Below the pieces are notes generated by a model. The model searched no databases, was not told the DNA's origin, and was given only the letters and a program-made list of their open reading frames with translations. A DNA stretch of 64,000 bases. Source: Bacteroidia bacterium (lineage in GTDB: Bacteria; Bacteroidota; Bacteroidia; UKL13-3). Position 1 is the first letter of the stretch; each line of letters opens with the position of its first letter. Below, piece after piece: positions 25,091-34,074 of the stretch. Position numbers and translations under genes: made by a program. The DNA lies in contig JAGPCK010000002.1 of the NCBI GenBank assembly GCA_018058135.1, forward strand, positions 59,158 through 123,157. Direction: 5' to 3'.

Positions 25091-25775
25091 AGTTATGAGG
25101 TGAGCTTTTTTGATGCAACCGAATAGCTTTGAAAGAGTAAAAAACAGACAGTGCTAAAGACACAAATGCTCCCATGGCAATTTGAGGATAGTTGTTTTGC
25201 ATAAGAAAAAAATCATAACTGCCGTGCATGGCCGTGGCTAACAATAAACCCGCAAGTGAATAAAACAAACGATGACTGCGTTTAAACTTGGCAATACCTA
25301 CATAATAACCCATAGCAATAGCAAATGTTGCGTGGGCAGGCACAGCAGTTACCATGCGCAACAAAGCCATTTCATAACTTCCGTTGCCTCGCATGTATAC
25401 ATACAGAACATTCTCGAGTGTAGCAAAACCCATCGAAATCATTACTGAATACGTAATGCCATCATAGGGTTCATCAAAATCAGGCTTGGGATAGAGAAAA
25501 CGTTTTAAGAAAAAATACTTGCACAACTCTTCACTGAAACCTACTACAACAAAAGCAAAAACAAATGTTTCTATAAGTGACTCACCCGGATTATCTACAA
25601 ACAATTTACCCATTAGGGTGCTGAGTGCCATAGCGGGAATAACAGAAACACAACCCAGCAAAAATGAAAGAGACAATAATCGCAATGGCTCGGGGTCAAA
25701 CTTATCACGCCAGTAAACATAGATGGCAATAGCCAGTCCGGGCCCAATGGTTAAAGCAAGCAACGTGTAGTCCAT
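25083..25775 (-). CDS. PrsW-family intramembrane metalloprotease-like protein
   Basis: 230 residues from the ATG at 25775 (MDYTLLALTIGPG); the open frame reaches 25811. Seven or so TM segments are predicted. The conserved PrsW motifs are present: VVGFSEELCKYFFLKRF (EExxK), GFATLENVLYVY (ENxxY) and PAHATFAIAMGYY (H-containing). PrsW family members cleave membrane-bound anti-sigma factors in Bacillus and belong to the CPBP-like Abi superfamily. Whether it acts on the FecR-type anti-sigma encoded at 31302 is not known. It is the first gene of a three-gene minus-strand cluster. Confidence 0.88.
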   Translation of the reverse strand: MDYTLLALTIGPGLAIAIYVYWRDKFDPEPLRLLSLSFLLGCVSVIPAMALSTLMGKLFVDNPGESLIETFVFAFVVVGFSEELCKYFFLKRFLYPKPDFDEPYDGITYSVMISMGFATLENVLYVYMRGNGSYEMALLRMVTAVPAHATFAIAMGYYVGIAKFKRSHRLFYSLAGLLLATAMHGSYDFFLMQNNYPQIAMGAFVSLALSVFYSFKAIRLHQKSSPHNYG

Positions 25776-25825
25776 CGATGCAATATACACATGAGCCACA
25801 ATACTGCACAATGGAATTCCAATTT

Positions 25826-28189
25826 TTAAAACTCAATCCGGTAACTCAGCACTGGAATAAGGCCTTGTTGGTACCAGTATTTTACACCTCCCGTGTTTTT
25901 ATCATAATACTGTCCTCCCACATTTTCCCGGTTAAATGCATTTTGTAAATCAAGTGCCAGAGTACCGGTGGAGTGTTTGTAATTGCGTTTCATACTTAGG
26001 CGTAAATCCACTCGCAGGTAATCAGGGTTTTGAAATTTGAACGCCTGCGATTCCACATACTTAGTTTCTCCTGCTCTAACAGAAGCAGGCAAATCAATTG
26101 GTGTAAAGCGTAAACCTCCGGCATACAGTACTTTCATATTTAAACCAATTACTTTTTTCTTTCTCTTCTCAGAAAGCTCCCACTCCTTTCCCGCGGTTAC
26201 AGAGCCTGAACGCCCTGTATTGTAGAGTGTGCTGTACCATTGCTGATTGGAAGCACGGTAAAGAGAATTGTTGAGTGAAGCAGAGACAAGGTAATAGAAA
26301 TTTTTGTGCAGAAAACGTTCCACCGTTAACTCCACGCCATAGTTACGACCAATGCCACTGTTATTTAATTTCTCCTCGGTATAGCCACCTGTTACATTAA
26401 TCAATGAAAACGTACTTTTAACATCTGCTGCAACGGGTACATTAAACAAGTGCTGGTAATATACTTCTGTTTTGATGTGGGTGTTTGACGTAACATTAAT
26501 ATCATAAGACGCCACCAAATGATATGCTTTGCTCATTTTCAAATCACGGTTTATTTCCTGTCCGTTTACATCTTTTGTAAAGTAAGCACCTAAAGGTTGA
26601 ATTTGACCGTGCAATCCGTAACCGAAAGCCAGGGTTTGTTTTGGTGTGAGCATGTACTTCATGGAAGCACGTGGTTCAACGGAGGTGGTGTTGTTCAACA
26701 GCAGGTGCAAAACATGTAAGCCGGTGTTCAAACTCAACCTTTCATTCACATGGTAATTCCAGTTAACAAAACTTTGTACCGTTGCCGTATTACCATTTGA
26801 CTGAATAGCCGTTTGCATAGCCTGCAAAGAATCTACATAAGAAGATTGTGCTAAGCCATAGTGCAAACGACTGAGAATAACACCTGCCTTCATGCTGCTT
26901 CGTGCATTCATCTTATGCGTGATGGCAGAGGATAAAGACAACCGACTCTGTACAAAATTCTGATTCGAATTGGGCAGGGCTTCATATTGGTTATTGAGTT
27001 CCTCGTCTTTGTACCCGTGATCTGTCCCTGATGCCACCAGCGAAGAACGAATGAACGTATTCTTTCCCAACATCAGCATATGATTTACACCCACAGCACC
27101 TGTATTGGCATTAAAGCGGCTGTTGAAGCGGTAAAAACTTTCTTCTTTCCATTTCATGGAGTCCTTTTCGGCTGTAGTTTTTTGTGCACTTAAACCACCA
27201 AAACCAAATACTCCGAATGTGCCGTACTTTTTAGCAGGTAAGGACACATTAAATGACAAATCCTGAAACGTGGTTACACCAAAGCCTAAAGGAACGCCTA
27301 CCAAGCTGAGTAATGATAAAGTAGAATAGCGGTAGTTGACCAGGTAAGAACCGTCATATCCTTTCTTAAACGGACCCTCCGAAGCAAAGTCAACACCCAG
27401 CAACCCGGCCTGAAAAGTATATTCACGTTTTTGGTTGTTGCCCTTTCTCAAACGTATATCAAACACGCCTGAAAGTGCATTACCATATTCTGCAGTAAAG
27501 GCACCCGTCATAAAATCAGAATTACTCATAAGCTGTGAACTCAGTATAGAAATAGCCCCACCGGAAGTACCCACATTCGAGAAGTGGTTAGGATTGGGAA
27601 TATCCACCCCTTCCATGCGCCACAACATCCCATTGGGTGAATTACCACGAATGGAAATCATATTACCGCCATCATCACCCTGCACCACACCGGCAAAAGA
27701 TAAAGCCATACGAGCCGGATCATTCACTGCTGCTGCATACTTTTGTGTTTCCTCTACAGAAAAGGTACGTGTGCTTACTACTGAAAGTGCATTGATGGGT
27801 TTGTTCTTTTCCCTGTCAGCTTTTATCACTACTTCACTCGCCTGAATAATTTGCTCCTCCATCTGAATGGTAAGTACAACCTCTTTACCTGCGTTAACGG
27901 TAATGTTGGGCAACACCACTTCCTTGTAACCCATATAAGTAACTTTGATTGTTTGCCTGCCTAGCGGAACTTCTTTCAGCATAAATTTTCCTTCAGCATC
28001 AGTTGACACAGCTTTAACCGGAGAGGAGTTCAGCAACACCACAATGGCGCCCGCTACCGGACTCTGTGTAACTTTATCCACTACTGTCCCCCGAACTGTT
28101 TGTGCAGGCACTACTGTTTGACCATTGCTCTGCTGTATGCATATAAGTAAGAACAAGCAGGCCGGTATTTTTCGCATTAATGTAATCAT
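25826..28189 (-). CDS. TonB-dependent receptor with carboxypeptidase-regulatory-like domain
   Basis: About 787 residues from the ATG at 28189 (MITLMRK); another ATG lies at 28177, and the frame stays open to 28267. The signal peptide ends NGQ at about residue 23. A CarboxypepD_reg-like domain covers about 30-115 (VRGTVVDKVTQSPVAGA). The plug domain follows (VNDPARMALSFAGV, ISIRGNSPNGMLWRMEGVDIPNPNHF). A 22-stranded barrel ends with the terminal aromatic YRIEF. There is no STN domain; the STN domain of the locus is in the protein at 29440. It is the last gene of the sigma-FecR locus and probably imports an unknown substrate by TonB energy. Confidence 0.9.
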   Translation of the reverse strand: MITLMRKIPACLFLLICIQQSNGQTVVPAQTVRGTVVDKVTQSPVAGAIVVLLNSSPVKAVSTDAEGKFMLKEVPLGRQTIKVTYMGYKEVVLPNITVNAGKEVVLTIQMEEQIIQASEVVIKADREKNKPINALSVVSTRTFSVEETQKYAAAVNDPARMALSFAGVVQGDDGGNMISIRGNSPNGMLWRMEGVDIPNPNHFSNVGTSGGAISILSSQLMSNSDFMTGAFTAEYGNALSGVFDIRLRKGNNQKREYTFQAGLLGVDFASEGPFKKGYDGSYLVNYRYSTLSLLSLVGVPLGFGVTTFQDLSFNVSLPAKKYGTFGVFGFGGLSAQKTTAEKDSMKWKEESFYRFNSRFNANTGAVGVNHMLMLGKNTFIRSSLVASGTDHGYKDEELNNQYEALPNSNQNFVQSRLSLSSAITHKMNARSSMKAGVILSRLHYGLAQSSYVDSLQAMQTAIQSNGNTATVQSFVNWNYHVNERLSLNTGLHVLHLLLNNTTSVEPRASMKYMLTPKQTLAFGYGLHGQIQPLGAYFTKDVNGQEINRDLKMSKAYHLVASYDINVTSNTHIKTEVYYQHLFNVPVAADVKSTFSLINVTGGYTEEKLNNSGIGRNYGVELTVERFLHKNFYYLVSASLNNSLYRASNQQWYSTLYNTGRSGSVTAGKEWELSEKRKKKVIGLNMKVLYAGGLRFTPIDLPASVRAGETKYVESQAFKFQNPDYLRVDLRLSMKRNYKHSTGTLALDLQNAFNRENVGGQYYDKNTGGVKYWYQQGLIPVLSYRIEF

Positions 28190-28250
28190 GAAAATAGTTT
28201 GTTTAATAGCAAGACAATTGAACAGGAAAAAACCCCTATCTCTTTCGGAA

Positions 28251-29375
28251 TTATTTTTTAATGGCAAACCTTAAACCTGCCTGCGCACCCACACTAAGTC
28301 CGTTACGTTTGTCATAGTTGTAGTTATAAAATGCCGGAGAGGCCTCATATAAATCAGGTGAAAGTTGTGTGCCTTTATGCACCCAAGATGTTGTGGGGCC
28401 AATTACCAGTGACACACCCGAAAACATTTTGATAGAAAATAAAGGGGCTAGTGTAACAAACATCTGCTGCCGCTTTTCTATGCTGCTTTGAATAGCTGCT
28501 TCGGGAATAAAAGCAAAAGTGCGGGAAAGCTTAAATACACTTCCCAGTGAAGCACCGTAGGCTACCTGACTCCTGTAATCAGGATTATACGAAAGTAAAA
28601 CGGATGTATACAATCTTTCTGTTCCTATCTTGTAAGCTACATTAAACGGATACAAAGAGGATGCTGAAACCTCAAATGCCTGGTAACCTCCTTTACGTAC
28701 AATGGAAATAAACCCGATAGGCGCTCCTTCAGTTATCGAGTCAGCAACATTCACAAAACCTATTTGCGTGCCTGATATTCCTTTCGCTGCCAGATTAACA
28801 AAACCAATCTGTGCTCCCGAAATTTTCTTCTCTGCGGTATTTACAAAACCTACCTGAGCACCCTTGGTGGTATCTTTGGTGGTATTCACAAAACCTATCT
28901 GCGCTCCGTTCAACTTACTCCCTGTGCTGTTGACAAACCCGGTTTGCAATCCGTTTACCGAATCTTTTGTGGTGTTCACAAAGCCTATCTGTGCTCCGTT
29001 TACCTGTCTGCCTGCAATATTCACAAAACCCATTTGTAGTCCTTTTACAGAGTCTTTCACCACATTAGTAAAACCGATTTGCGTTCCATTTAACCGTCCG
29101 CCAATGGTATTCACAAAACCTGTTTGAACTCCGGTTAAACTTAAAAGGTTCTGGTTACTAAAGCCTATCTGAGCATTTTTCTGATTCCCTGAGGCGATGT
29201 TCACAAAGCCCAACAAAGGAGCAGGAAAATTGGGGGGAACTCGATTAACAATAAAGGAATAAATTACAGGCTCCTTACGTGTTGTATCCTGGGCGGAAAG
29301 CGAAAAACAAGAAGCTAAAAAAAGTGCTGCAGCCAGTGCATTGGCTAATAATCTGAAAGGTGTACTTGTCATCAT
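28251..29375 (-). CDS. Exported surface-repeat protein (15-residue G-x-Q-x-GFVN repeats)
   Basis: 374 residues. The signal peptide ends LSA-Q at residue 29. Residues about 55-222 comprise eleven or twelve 15-residue repeats with consensus GxQxGFVN followed by seven variable residues. This repeat type matches the LA_2272-like surface repeat family as I recall it; a beta-helix or solenoid fold is likely. The remaining 150 residues look like a beta-barrel end (YTSVLLSYNPDY, VGAQAGLRFAIKK). The protein is related to the one at 29440, whose repeats read GLVN. It lies between that gene and the TonB receptor, in the same direction. Confidence 0.8.
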   Translation of the reverse strand: MMTSTPFRLLANALAAALFLASCFSLSAQDTTRKEPVIYSFIVNRVPPNFPAPLLGFVNIASGNQKNAQIGFSNQNLLSLTGVQTGFVNTIGGRLNGTQIGFTNVVKDSVKGLQMGFVNIAGRQVNGAQIGFVNTTKDSVNGLQTGFVNSTGSKLNGAQIGFVNTTKDTTKGAQVGFVNTAEKKISGAQIGFVNLAAKGISGTQIGFVNVADSITEGAPIGFISIVRKGGYQAFEVSASSLYPFNVAYKIGTERLYTSVLLSYNPDYRSQVAYGASLGSVFKLSRTFAFIPEAAIQSSIEKRQQMFVTLAPLFSIKMFSGVSLVIGPTTSWVHKGTQLSPDLYEASPAFYNYNYDKRNGLSVGAQAGLRFAIKK

Positions 29376-29439
29376 GGTTATCTAATTTTCACATAAGACA
29401 ACGCTGAAACAAAATACCCCTATGCGCTACATTATTTTT

Positions 29440-31305
29440 TTAAAGAAATTTTAAAGAAACCTTTGCACCCACCCACATGTGCACAGAAGTGCCTGCGGGA
29501 AACGTGTGACGATAAAAAGTGTAAGGCACTAAATTATTTACTAGTGCCTGATAGTCGGTATTGGCATTGGTGTAACTGAGTAACATTCGAAAAGCAGGAC
29601 CACAGGAAAGCGAAATCTTTTTCCCTATACTGTATTCAGCTCCTACAAAAACATTGGTAAGTAATGGGGCATTCCTTCTTTCGCCTGAAATGAACAACAT
29701 CTGGCTGACAACATCACCTGCCAACCTCCATTTTTTACCTGTTGTACCCGCTCCTAATCCATACCCCGCTGCATAACAGGAAGGGCCTGAAGTAAAGCCA
29801 TTATAACCTAAAGTAAAAATGTTATGAAATTGCTGCACCCCTGTAAGAAAAGAAAACTGAACGGGTAAAATTTCATCTGCACTTAGTTCTACCTTGTGGT
29901 AACCACTGCGCACATAACTGAAAAAACCAACGGGAATACCTTTACACGAGTCGGCCACATTAAAAACTCCTGCTTGCCCGCCAGTAATTTTACCTGCCAC
30001 ATTAACAAGACCTGAACATTGCCAGCCTTCCATTTGTTCAGCCACATTAACTAAACCTGAACATTGCCAGCCTTCCATTTGTTCAGCCACATTAACTAAA
30101 CCTGCTACCTGCACTCCGGTAACGCGCTCACTCGCGTTCACCAAACCGGCAAGCTGAGTACCGTTTATCCGCTCCGTAGCATTAACCAAACCTGCCACCT
30201 GTGAGCCGTTTATTCGTTCACACACATTCACCAAACCGCCCACCTGTAATCCGTTTACGGAATCTTGCACAACATTAACCAAGCCCGCTGATTGAAATCC
30301 GTTAAGTGATTTTCTGTTGTAATTGACTAAGCCGGCAAACTGTGCACCCTTTACCTCTCCCCCAACAGCATTCACCAAACCGGCAGCCTGAAAGTAGCGC
30401 ACGTTCCCTCTGTCAATGTTTACCAATCCGCCCACCTCTGCTCCATTTACACCCTGGGAATATCCCATCAGCACATTTAATGAAAATGTATTTACGGCAT
30501 TGGCCGATAAAAGTTTATTAGTACTGAGGTAAGGCACAAAAGAAAACTGCACCTTGGTAAAAACAGTATCTTTAATGTTGTGCAGGTTGGCCTTTATCTT
30601 GGGTGAAATTATATTCTCCAGAAATTTATTCTTCACCGCAGGATGCACAGGCGTATCGGTTGTTAGTACTACCACACCAATTGAATCGACAGGAGCTGAA
30701 ATACTCTTTGCATCTGTATCAATTACATGGTAGGTTATCTGCTGCTGTTGCAGTAGTATGTCAATGGCATGGTCAGTTGTTTGAATCACCACAAGGGTAT
30801 CAACATAGGTGTCTTTACTCACCCGCACTGTAATCGGCAACACATCAGCCGGGACTTGCATCATGAAATAACCATACGCATTGGTTACCGCAGAAAGCTG
30901 GTTGCTGATGTTGTAAATACTGGCATCGGATAACTTCTGTCCTGCTGCATCAAACACATAGCCACTGATGAATATTTTTTTCACCGGAGCATTTTCTGTC
31001 TGCACTGCCACAGGAGATAATATAACATAGTTCCCCTTCTGTTTAAACTGAACAGTTCCTTTGAAGAGTATATTTAACGCTAGTCGCAGCGGCTTGTGCT
31101 GAATACTCACCGACACGTTTTTGTTCACCTGTATCTTTTGTGGGTTGTACGAAAACTGAATACCCGCTTGAACTGCAATACGGTTCAACACTTCCTTGAG
31201 CGGCTCATTCGCAACCCTAATATTGACCTCCCGCTCCAAAGCCGGAGGCAGTGCTGTGACATAAGTACCCGACAGCCAAAAAATCAGAATAACTAACCAC
31301 CTCAT
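29440..31305 (-). CDS. STN-domain surface-repeat protein
   Basis: 621 residues. A signal peptide (1-18) is followed by an STN domain (about 25-98: REVNIRVANEPLKEVLNRIA, VSVSIQHKPLRLAL, NYVILSP), a carboxypeptidase-regulatory-like domain (about 108-180), a linker, about eleven 15-residue repeats (about 287-460, consensus GxQxAGLVN) and a beta-barrel-like C-terminal part ending VSLKFL. STN domains normally sit at the N-terminus of TonB-dependent transducers and contact FecR. Here it is fused to repeats. The start overlaps the fecR stop by ATGA, so translation is coupled. Two consecutive repeats are identical in protein sequence (residues 406-435). Confidence 0.85.
   Translation of the reverse strand: MRWLVILIFWLSGTYVTALPPALEREVNIRVANEPLKEVLNRIAVQAGIQFSYNPQKIQVNKNVSVSIQHKPLRLALNILFKGTVQFKQKGNYVILSPVAVQTENAPVKKIFISGYVFDAAGQKLSDASIYNISNQLSAVTNAYGYFMMQVPADVLPITVRVSKDTYVDTLVVIQTTDHAIDILLQQQQITYHVIDTDAKSISAPVDSIGVVVLTTDTPVHPAVKNKFLENIISPKIKANLHNIKDTVFTKVQFSFVPYLSTNKLLSANAVNTFSLNVLMGYSQGVNGAEVGGLVNIDRGNVRYFQAAGLVNAVGGEVKGAQFAGLVNYNRKSLNGFQSAGLVNVVQDSVNGLQVGGLVNVCERINGSQVAGLVNATERINGTQLAGLVNASERVTGVQVAGLVNVAEQMEGWQCSGLVNVAEQMEGWQCSGLVNVAGKITGGQAGVFNVADSCKGIPVGFFSYVRSGYHKVELSADEILPVQFSFLTGVQQFHNIFTLGYNGFTSGPSCYAAGYGLGAGTTGKKWRLAGDVVSQMLFISGERRNAPLLTNVFVGAEYSIGKKISLSCGPAFRMLLSYTNANTDYQALVNNLVPYTFYRHTFPAGTSVHMWVGAKVSLKFL
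30001..30090 (-). repeat. Two 45-bp tandem copies inside the STN-repeat gene
   Basis: The blocks 30046-30090 and 30001-30045 differ at only two of 45 bases and encode identical 15-residue repeats (VAEQMEGWQCSGLVN). The other repeats of the gene are far more divergent, so this is a recent duplication of one unit. Confidence 0.9.
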
Positions 31306-32300
31306 GGATTACAGGCTTCACCCTTCAGGGTATATTCTGCATTAGTACTTTCTACTTTCAAGCCCAGCGTTTCAGCAATAATTTCCACCACAACTTCCTG
31401 CGGTTCATTCGTAAAATCAACTGTAATACGGCACCTTTCCAAAGCCGCATTACTCAATCTGATGGGAGTAGGATACACCGCATTCAACTGTTGAATAACC
31501 TCGCCCAAAGTGGTGTTGCTGAAATGAAAAATGCGACTGTTATCTTCTATGGCTTGCTGCAATAAACGCTCATCGTAAATTTTATTCAGAGCCGGAACAT
31601 AATAGCCCCGTTGGTTTTGCGTGAGGCGAAGGGTATCGTTTTCCGTAAACATCTCTACTATGCCTTCAGTTACCCAAACTTCAACAGTGTCTTCATCAGG
31701 TTGTGCCTTCACTTCGAAAGCTGTTCCTATGTCCTGAATAAAAACACCACCGGCCTCTACAATAAATGGTTTACCGGCATCATGTTCTACTCTAAAGGTG
31801 GCTTTACCGCTTAATTTTATTCTGCGTTGTTTACCATTGTAACCAGCCAACAGAGTTAATGAACTGTTCTTATCCAACTCAACCTGTGTTCCGTCATCCA
31901 ATGTTTTACTGATGCCGTTTTCGCCTCCGATAAGTGCTACATCAGCTGAACTTCGTTGCTTACTCATGCGTGAAAGCAATAGCCCTCCCGTAATCAATAT
32001 CACCAGCACAGCTGCAATACTCAGTGGTGTAAAATACCGCCTGAAATCAATCGGCAATACTTTACCTTCCTTTTGAACATCCAATTGCGCCAATACATTT
32101 CGGTACATGGCCAATACATCAACAGAAACGTTTTGCTCTCCGCGAACAAGAAAATAAGCCTGTTCGCTTTTCTCCCAATGCTTCAGGTTATCGGGGTGTT
32201 GTTGTTTCCATTCTTCCAACTCCATAGCTTCTTTGGGCAAAGCTTCTCCGGAGAGGTAACGCGCTATTAAGGCTTCGATATGTTCGTTCATTTCCCTCAT
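31302..32300 (-). CDS. FecR-family anti-sigma factor
   Basis: 332 residues from the ATG at 32300, which overlaps the sigma-factor stop as ATGA. The N-terminal region (about 1-75) is the cytoplasmic anti-sigma part (LIARYLSGEALPKEAMELEEW). One TM segment lies at about 78-98. The periplasmic FecR domain (about 115-215) has KTLDDGTQVELDKNSSL, GKATFRVEHDAGKPFIVEAGG and GTAFEVKA. A DUF4974 C-terminal domain follows (about 255-325, LGEVIQQLNAVYPTPI). It should hold the sigma factor at 32297 inactive until signalled by the STN protein downstream. Confidence 0.92.
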   Translation of the reverse strand: MREMNEHIEALIARYLSGEALPKEAMELEEWKQQHPDNLKHWEKSEQAYFLVRGEQNVSVDVLAMYRNVLAQLDVQKEGKVLPIDFRRYFTPLSIAAVLVILITGGLLLSRMSKQRSSADVALIGGENGISKTLDDGTQVELDKNSSLTLLAGYNGKQRRIKLSGKATFRVEHDAGKPFIVEAGGVFIQDIGTAFEVKAQPDEDTVEVWVTEGIVEMFTENDTLRLTQNQRGYYVPALNKIYDERLLQQAIEDNSRIFHFSNTTLGEVIQQLNAVYPTPIRLSNAALERCRITVDFTNEPQEVVVEIIAETLGLKVESTNAEYTLKGEACNP

Positions 32301-32872
32301 TGACCCAACAATAAAAAAATGATACATGACGGCAGATAGGTTTGGAGTTGCTCCCGCATATGCTTCAAAGCTTTCCCCATCTGATTTTCTATGGTTTTAA
32401 CAGATAGCTGTAATTCATCTGCAATCTGCTGGTATTTCTTTCCTTCAAAACGGCTCATGGTAAAAATGAGTCGGCACTGGTCGGGTAAAGCCGCTATTGC
32501 GGTGTCAATAGCACTTTGCACTTCCTTACTTTCTAAAACAGCAGAGGCTGCTGAACCGTAGGAATGGGCCACATATCCCAGATAATCCTCATGCTTTTGC
32601 TGAGTGGTTACCTGTTTAATGCGGTTAAGGCTGCTGTTGTAAACCGAGCGGTACAGGTAACTCTTCAGCGAGCTGTTCACTTGAAGGGTGTCCCGCTTGG
32701 TCCATAAGGTCACAAACAGATGTTGAACTACATCCTGCGCCTCATCGGCATCTTTCAATATGGTGGTAGCGTACCTCACTAGCTCTTCGCAATACGCATG
32801 AAACAACTGCTCAAAAGAACGGATGTCTCCTGCTTTAATTTGCTGAACAATATCTGTTTCCGATACCTGCAT
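32297..32872 (-). CDS. ECF RNA polymerase sigma-70 factor, FecI-like
   Basis: 191 residues. Region 2 is about 20-90 (FEQLFHAYCEELVRYATTILKD, AQDVVQHLFVTLW, LKSYLYRSVYNSSLNR) and region 4 about 128-180 (LPDQCRLIFTMSRFEGKKYQQIADELQLSVKTIENQMGKAL). It is followed, with ATGA coupling, by the FecR gene, and then by the STN-repeat protein, the second repeat protein and the TonB receptor. This is the classical order of a Bacteroidota sigma/anti-sigma/transducer locus. Confidence 0.93.
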   Translation of the reverse strand: MQVSETDIVQQIKAGDIRSFEQLFHAYCEELVRYATTILKDADEAQDVVQHLFVTLWTKRDTLQVNSSLKSYLYRSVYNSSLNRIKQVTTQQKHEDYLGYVAHSYGSAASAVLESKEVQSAIDTAIAALPDQCRLIFTMSRFEGKKYQQIADELQLSVKTIENQMGKALKHMREQLQTYLPSCIIFLLLGQ

Positions 32873-32885
32873 ACCTGATAGGCTG

Positions 32886-32893
32886 CAAAAGTA
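32886..32893 (-). promoter_or_regulatory. -7 box for the ECF sigma gene
   Basis: TACTTTTG on the minus strand, 13 bases before the ATG at 32872, matches TAnnTTTG. No TTG is at the usual distance; the gene could also depend on its own sigma factor. Confidence 0.4.
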
Positions 32894-33000
32894 CGGTTAC
32901 TGACTCAATGTTCTGCTATAAGACAACTGAGAATTCATTTACCCCTATGCGCATTAAAAAACAATTCAATCTAATTTTCAATACAAAATAATAATTTCAA

Positions 33001-33032
33001 TTGCCTTCTTAATAAAACGCATTTTATTTTTG
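33001..33032 (+). promoter_or_regulatory. Promoter of the cargo gene at 33049
   Basis: TTG (33001-33003), 21 bp, then TATTTTTG (33025-33032). The start codon follows 16 bases later. This fits the Bacteroidota promoter with a slightly long spacer. Confidence 0.5.
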
Positions 33033-33048
33033 TTTAAAACTAATTTTT

Positions 33049-33939
33049 ATGAAAGCTAAAATCTTGCTTATAATAATGTTGTTTGTTTTTGCTAATAATA
33101 TGTTCGCCCAAAAACAAATTGTAGCTGATTTTGAAGAATGTACACAGCTAACCGGATGGCCCGGAGTAGAAGAACCTCTTGGGTGGACTACCCTAAACCG
33201 TTTCACTGCACCTTTAGGTAAAGTCTCTGTCAAAAAATCAACTCAGGCTTATCATGGTAACTATGCAGTGGAACTTACTCCGCTTCCTTCTTCATCGCTA
33301 AATTCTACAAAAGTAACTTACATGTTGAATGGGGCAGCGCGAATTGATTTGAACACCTTCCAATTTGATACATTAGGCTGGGGAGTGGACAAACCCATCT
33401 TGGGATATTCAAGAATATATGGGTACTACCGATTTATACCAGATACCAATTATTCTGATAGTGTTTACCTGACGGTGCTTTTTCGCAAAGGAATGCTTTA
33501 CTTTTTGGGCAATCTATCTTTGTACCCATCTGACACTTTCAGATTCTTTGAATGCACCCCAGAAGGATTTCCAGGATTTATAAGAGACACACTGAGCATT
33601 GGCGTATTTTATTCCACTAATGACACATCGGCTCAGCCCAAAGGCCGGCTATGGATTGATTTTATAACCACTTTTAATCCCAACAGTACTTCAGAAAACG
33701 AGAAACAAAGTGTTCAACTTTATCCTAACCCTGTGTCAGGAGTTCTTAGTCTTAATGCAACTGGCATCAACAAAGAAGTGTGGGTTTCTGTAACCACCAT
33801 TACGGGTTCGCAAGTGTTAAGGAAAAAACTTTTCTTTAATCAAGGAAAGGCGGAGTTAGATTTTACTGGAATTGAAAGAGGCTTTTATCTGCTTAACATT
33901 GACCAATTTTTACCCGCCAAGGTGGTGAAAATGGATTGA
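33049..33939 (+). CDS. T9SS type A sorted exported protein
   Basis: 296 residues. The signal peptide ends MFA-Q at residue 21. The central region (about 22-215) looks like a jelly-roll carbohydrate-binding module of the PCMD type (ADFEECTQLTGW, GWTTLN, WIDFITTF). The C-terminal domain from about 222 is T9SS type A (VQLYPNPVSGVLSL, TITGSQVLRKK, IERGFYLLNI). It should be delivered to the cell surface by GldKLMN. The neighbouring sigma locus is divergent, so regulation by that sigma factor is possible but not shown. Confidence 0.82.
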   Translation: MKAKILLIIMLFVFANNMFAQKQIVADFEECTQLTGWPGVEEPLGWTTLNRFTAPLGKVSVKKSTQAYHGNYAVELTPLPSSSLNSTKVTYMLNGAARIDLNTFQFDTLGWGVDKPILGYSRIYGYYRFIPDTNYSDSVYLTVLFRKGMLYFLGNLSLYPSDTFRFFECTPEGFPGFIRDTLSIGVFYSTNDTSAQPKGRLWIDFITTFNPNSTSENEKQSVQLYPNPVSGVLSLNATGINKEVWVSVTTITGSQVLRKKLFFNQGKAELDFTGIERGFYLLNIDQFLPAKVVKMD

Positions 33940-34004
33940 GTAACTTTTATAACTCTGTTTATGAAAGTTAAAGTACTGTTGTAAGAAGCCCTATGCACAC
34001 TAAC

Positions 34005-34036
34005 AAAAAAAGCCGACTCCAATGAGCCGGCTTTTT
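34005..34036. terminator. Bidirectional terminator
   Basis: AAAAAGCCG and CGGCTTTTT flank an inner CTC/GAG pairing, giving a strong hairpin with A-tract and T-tract on opposite sides. It lies between the convergent genes at 33049 (+) and ahcY (-), so it can serve both. Confidence 0.85.
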
Positions 34037-34074
34037 GAATATTACAGAATCTTTTAATCTGCAATCTGCTAATC

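Noticed and set aside
28700..29200. Regular short repeats that could be taken for a CRISPR array
   Set aside because: The period is 45 bp, in frame and degenerate at codon third positions, coding for the GFVN repeats. There are no constant repeats with unique spacers and no cas genes.
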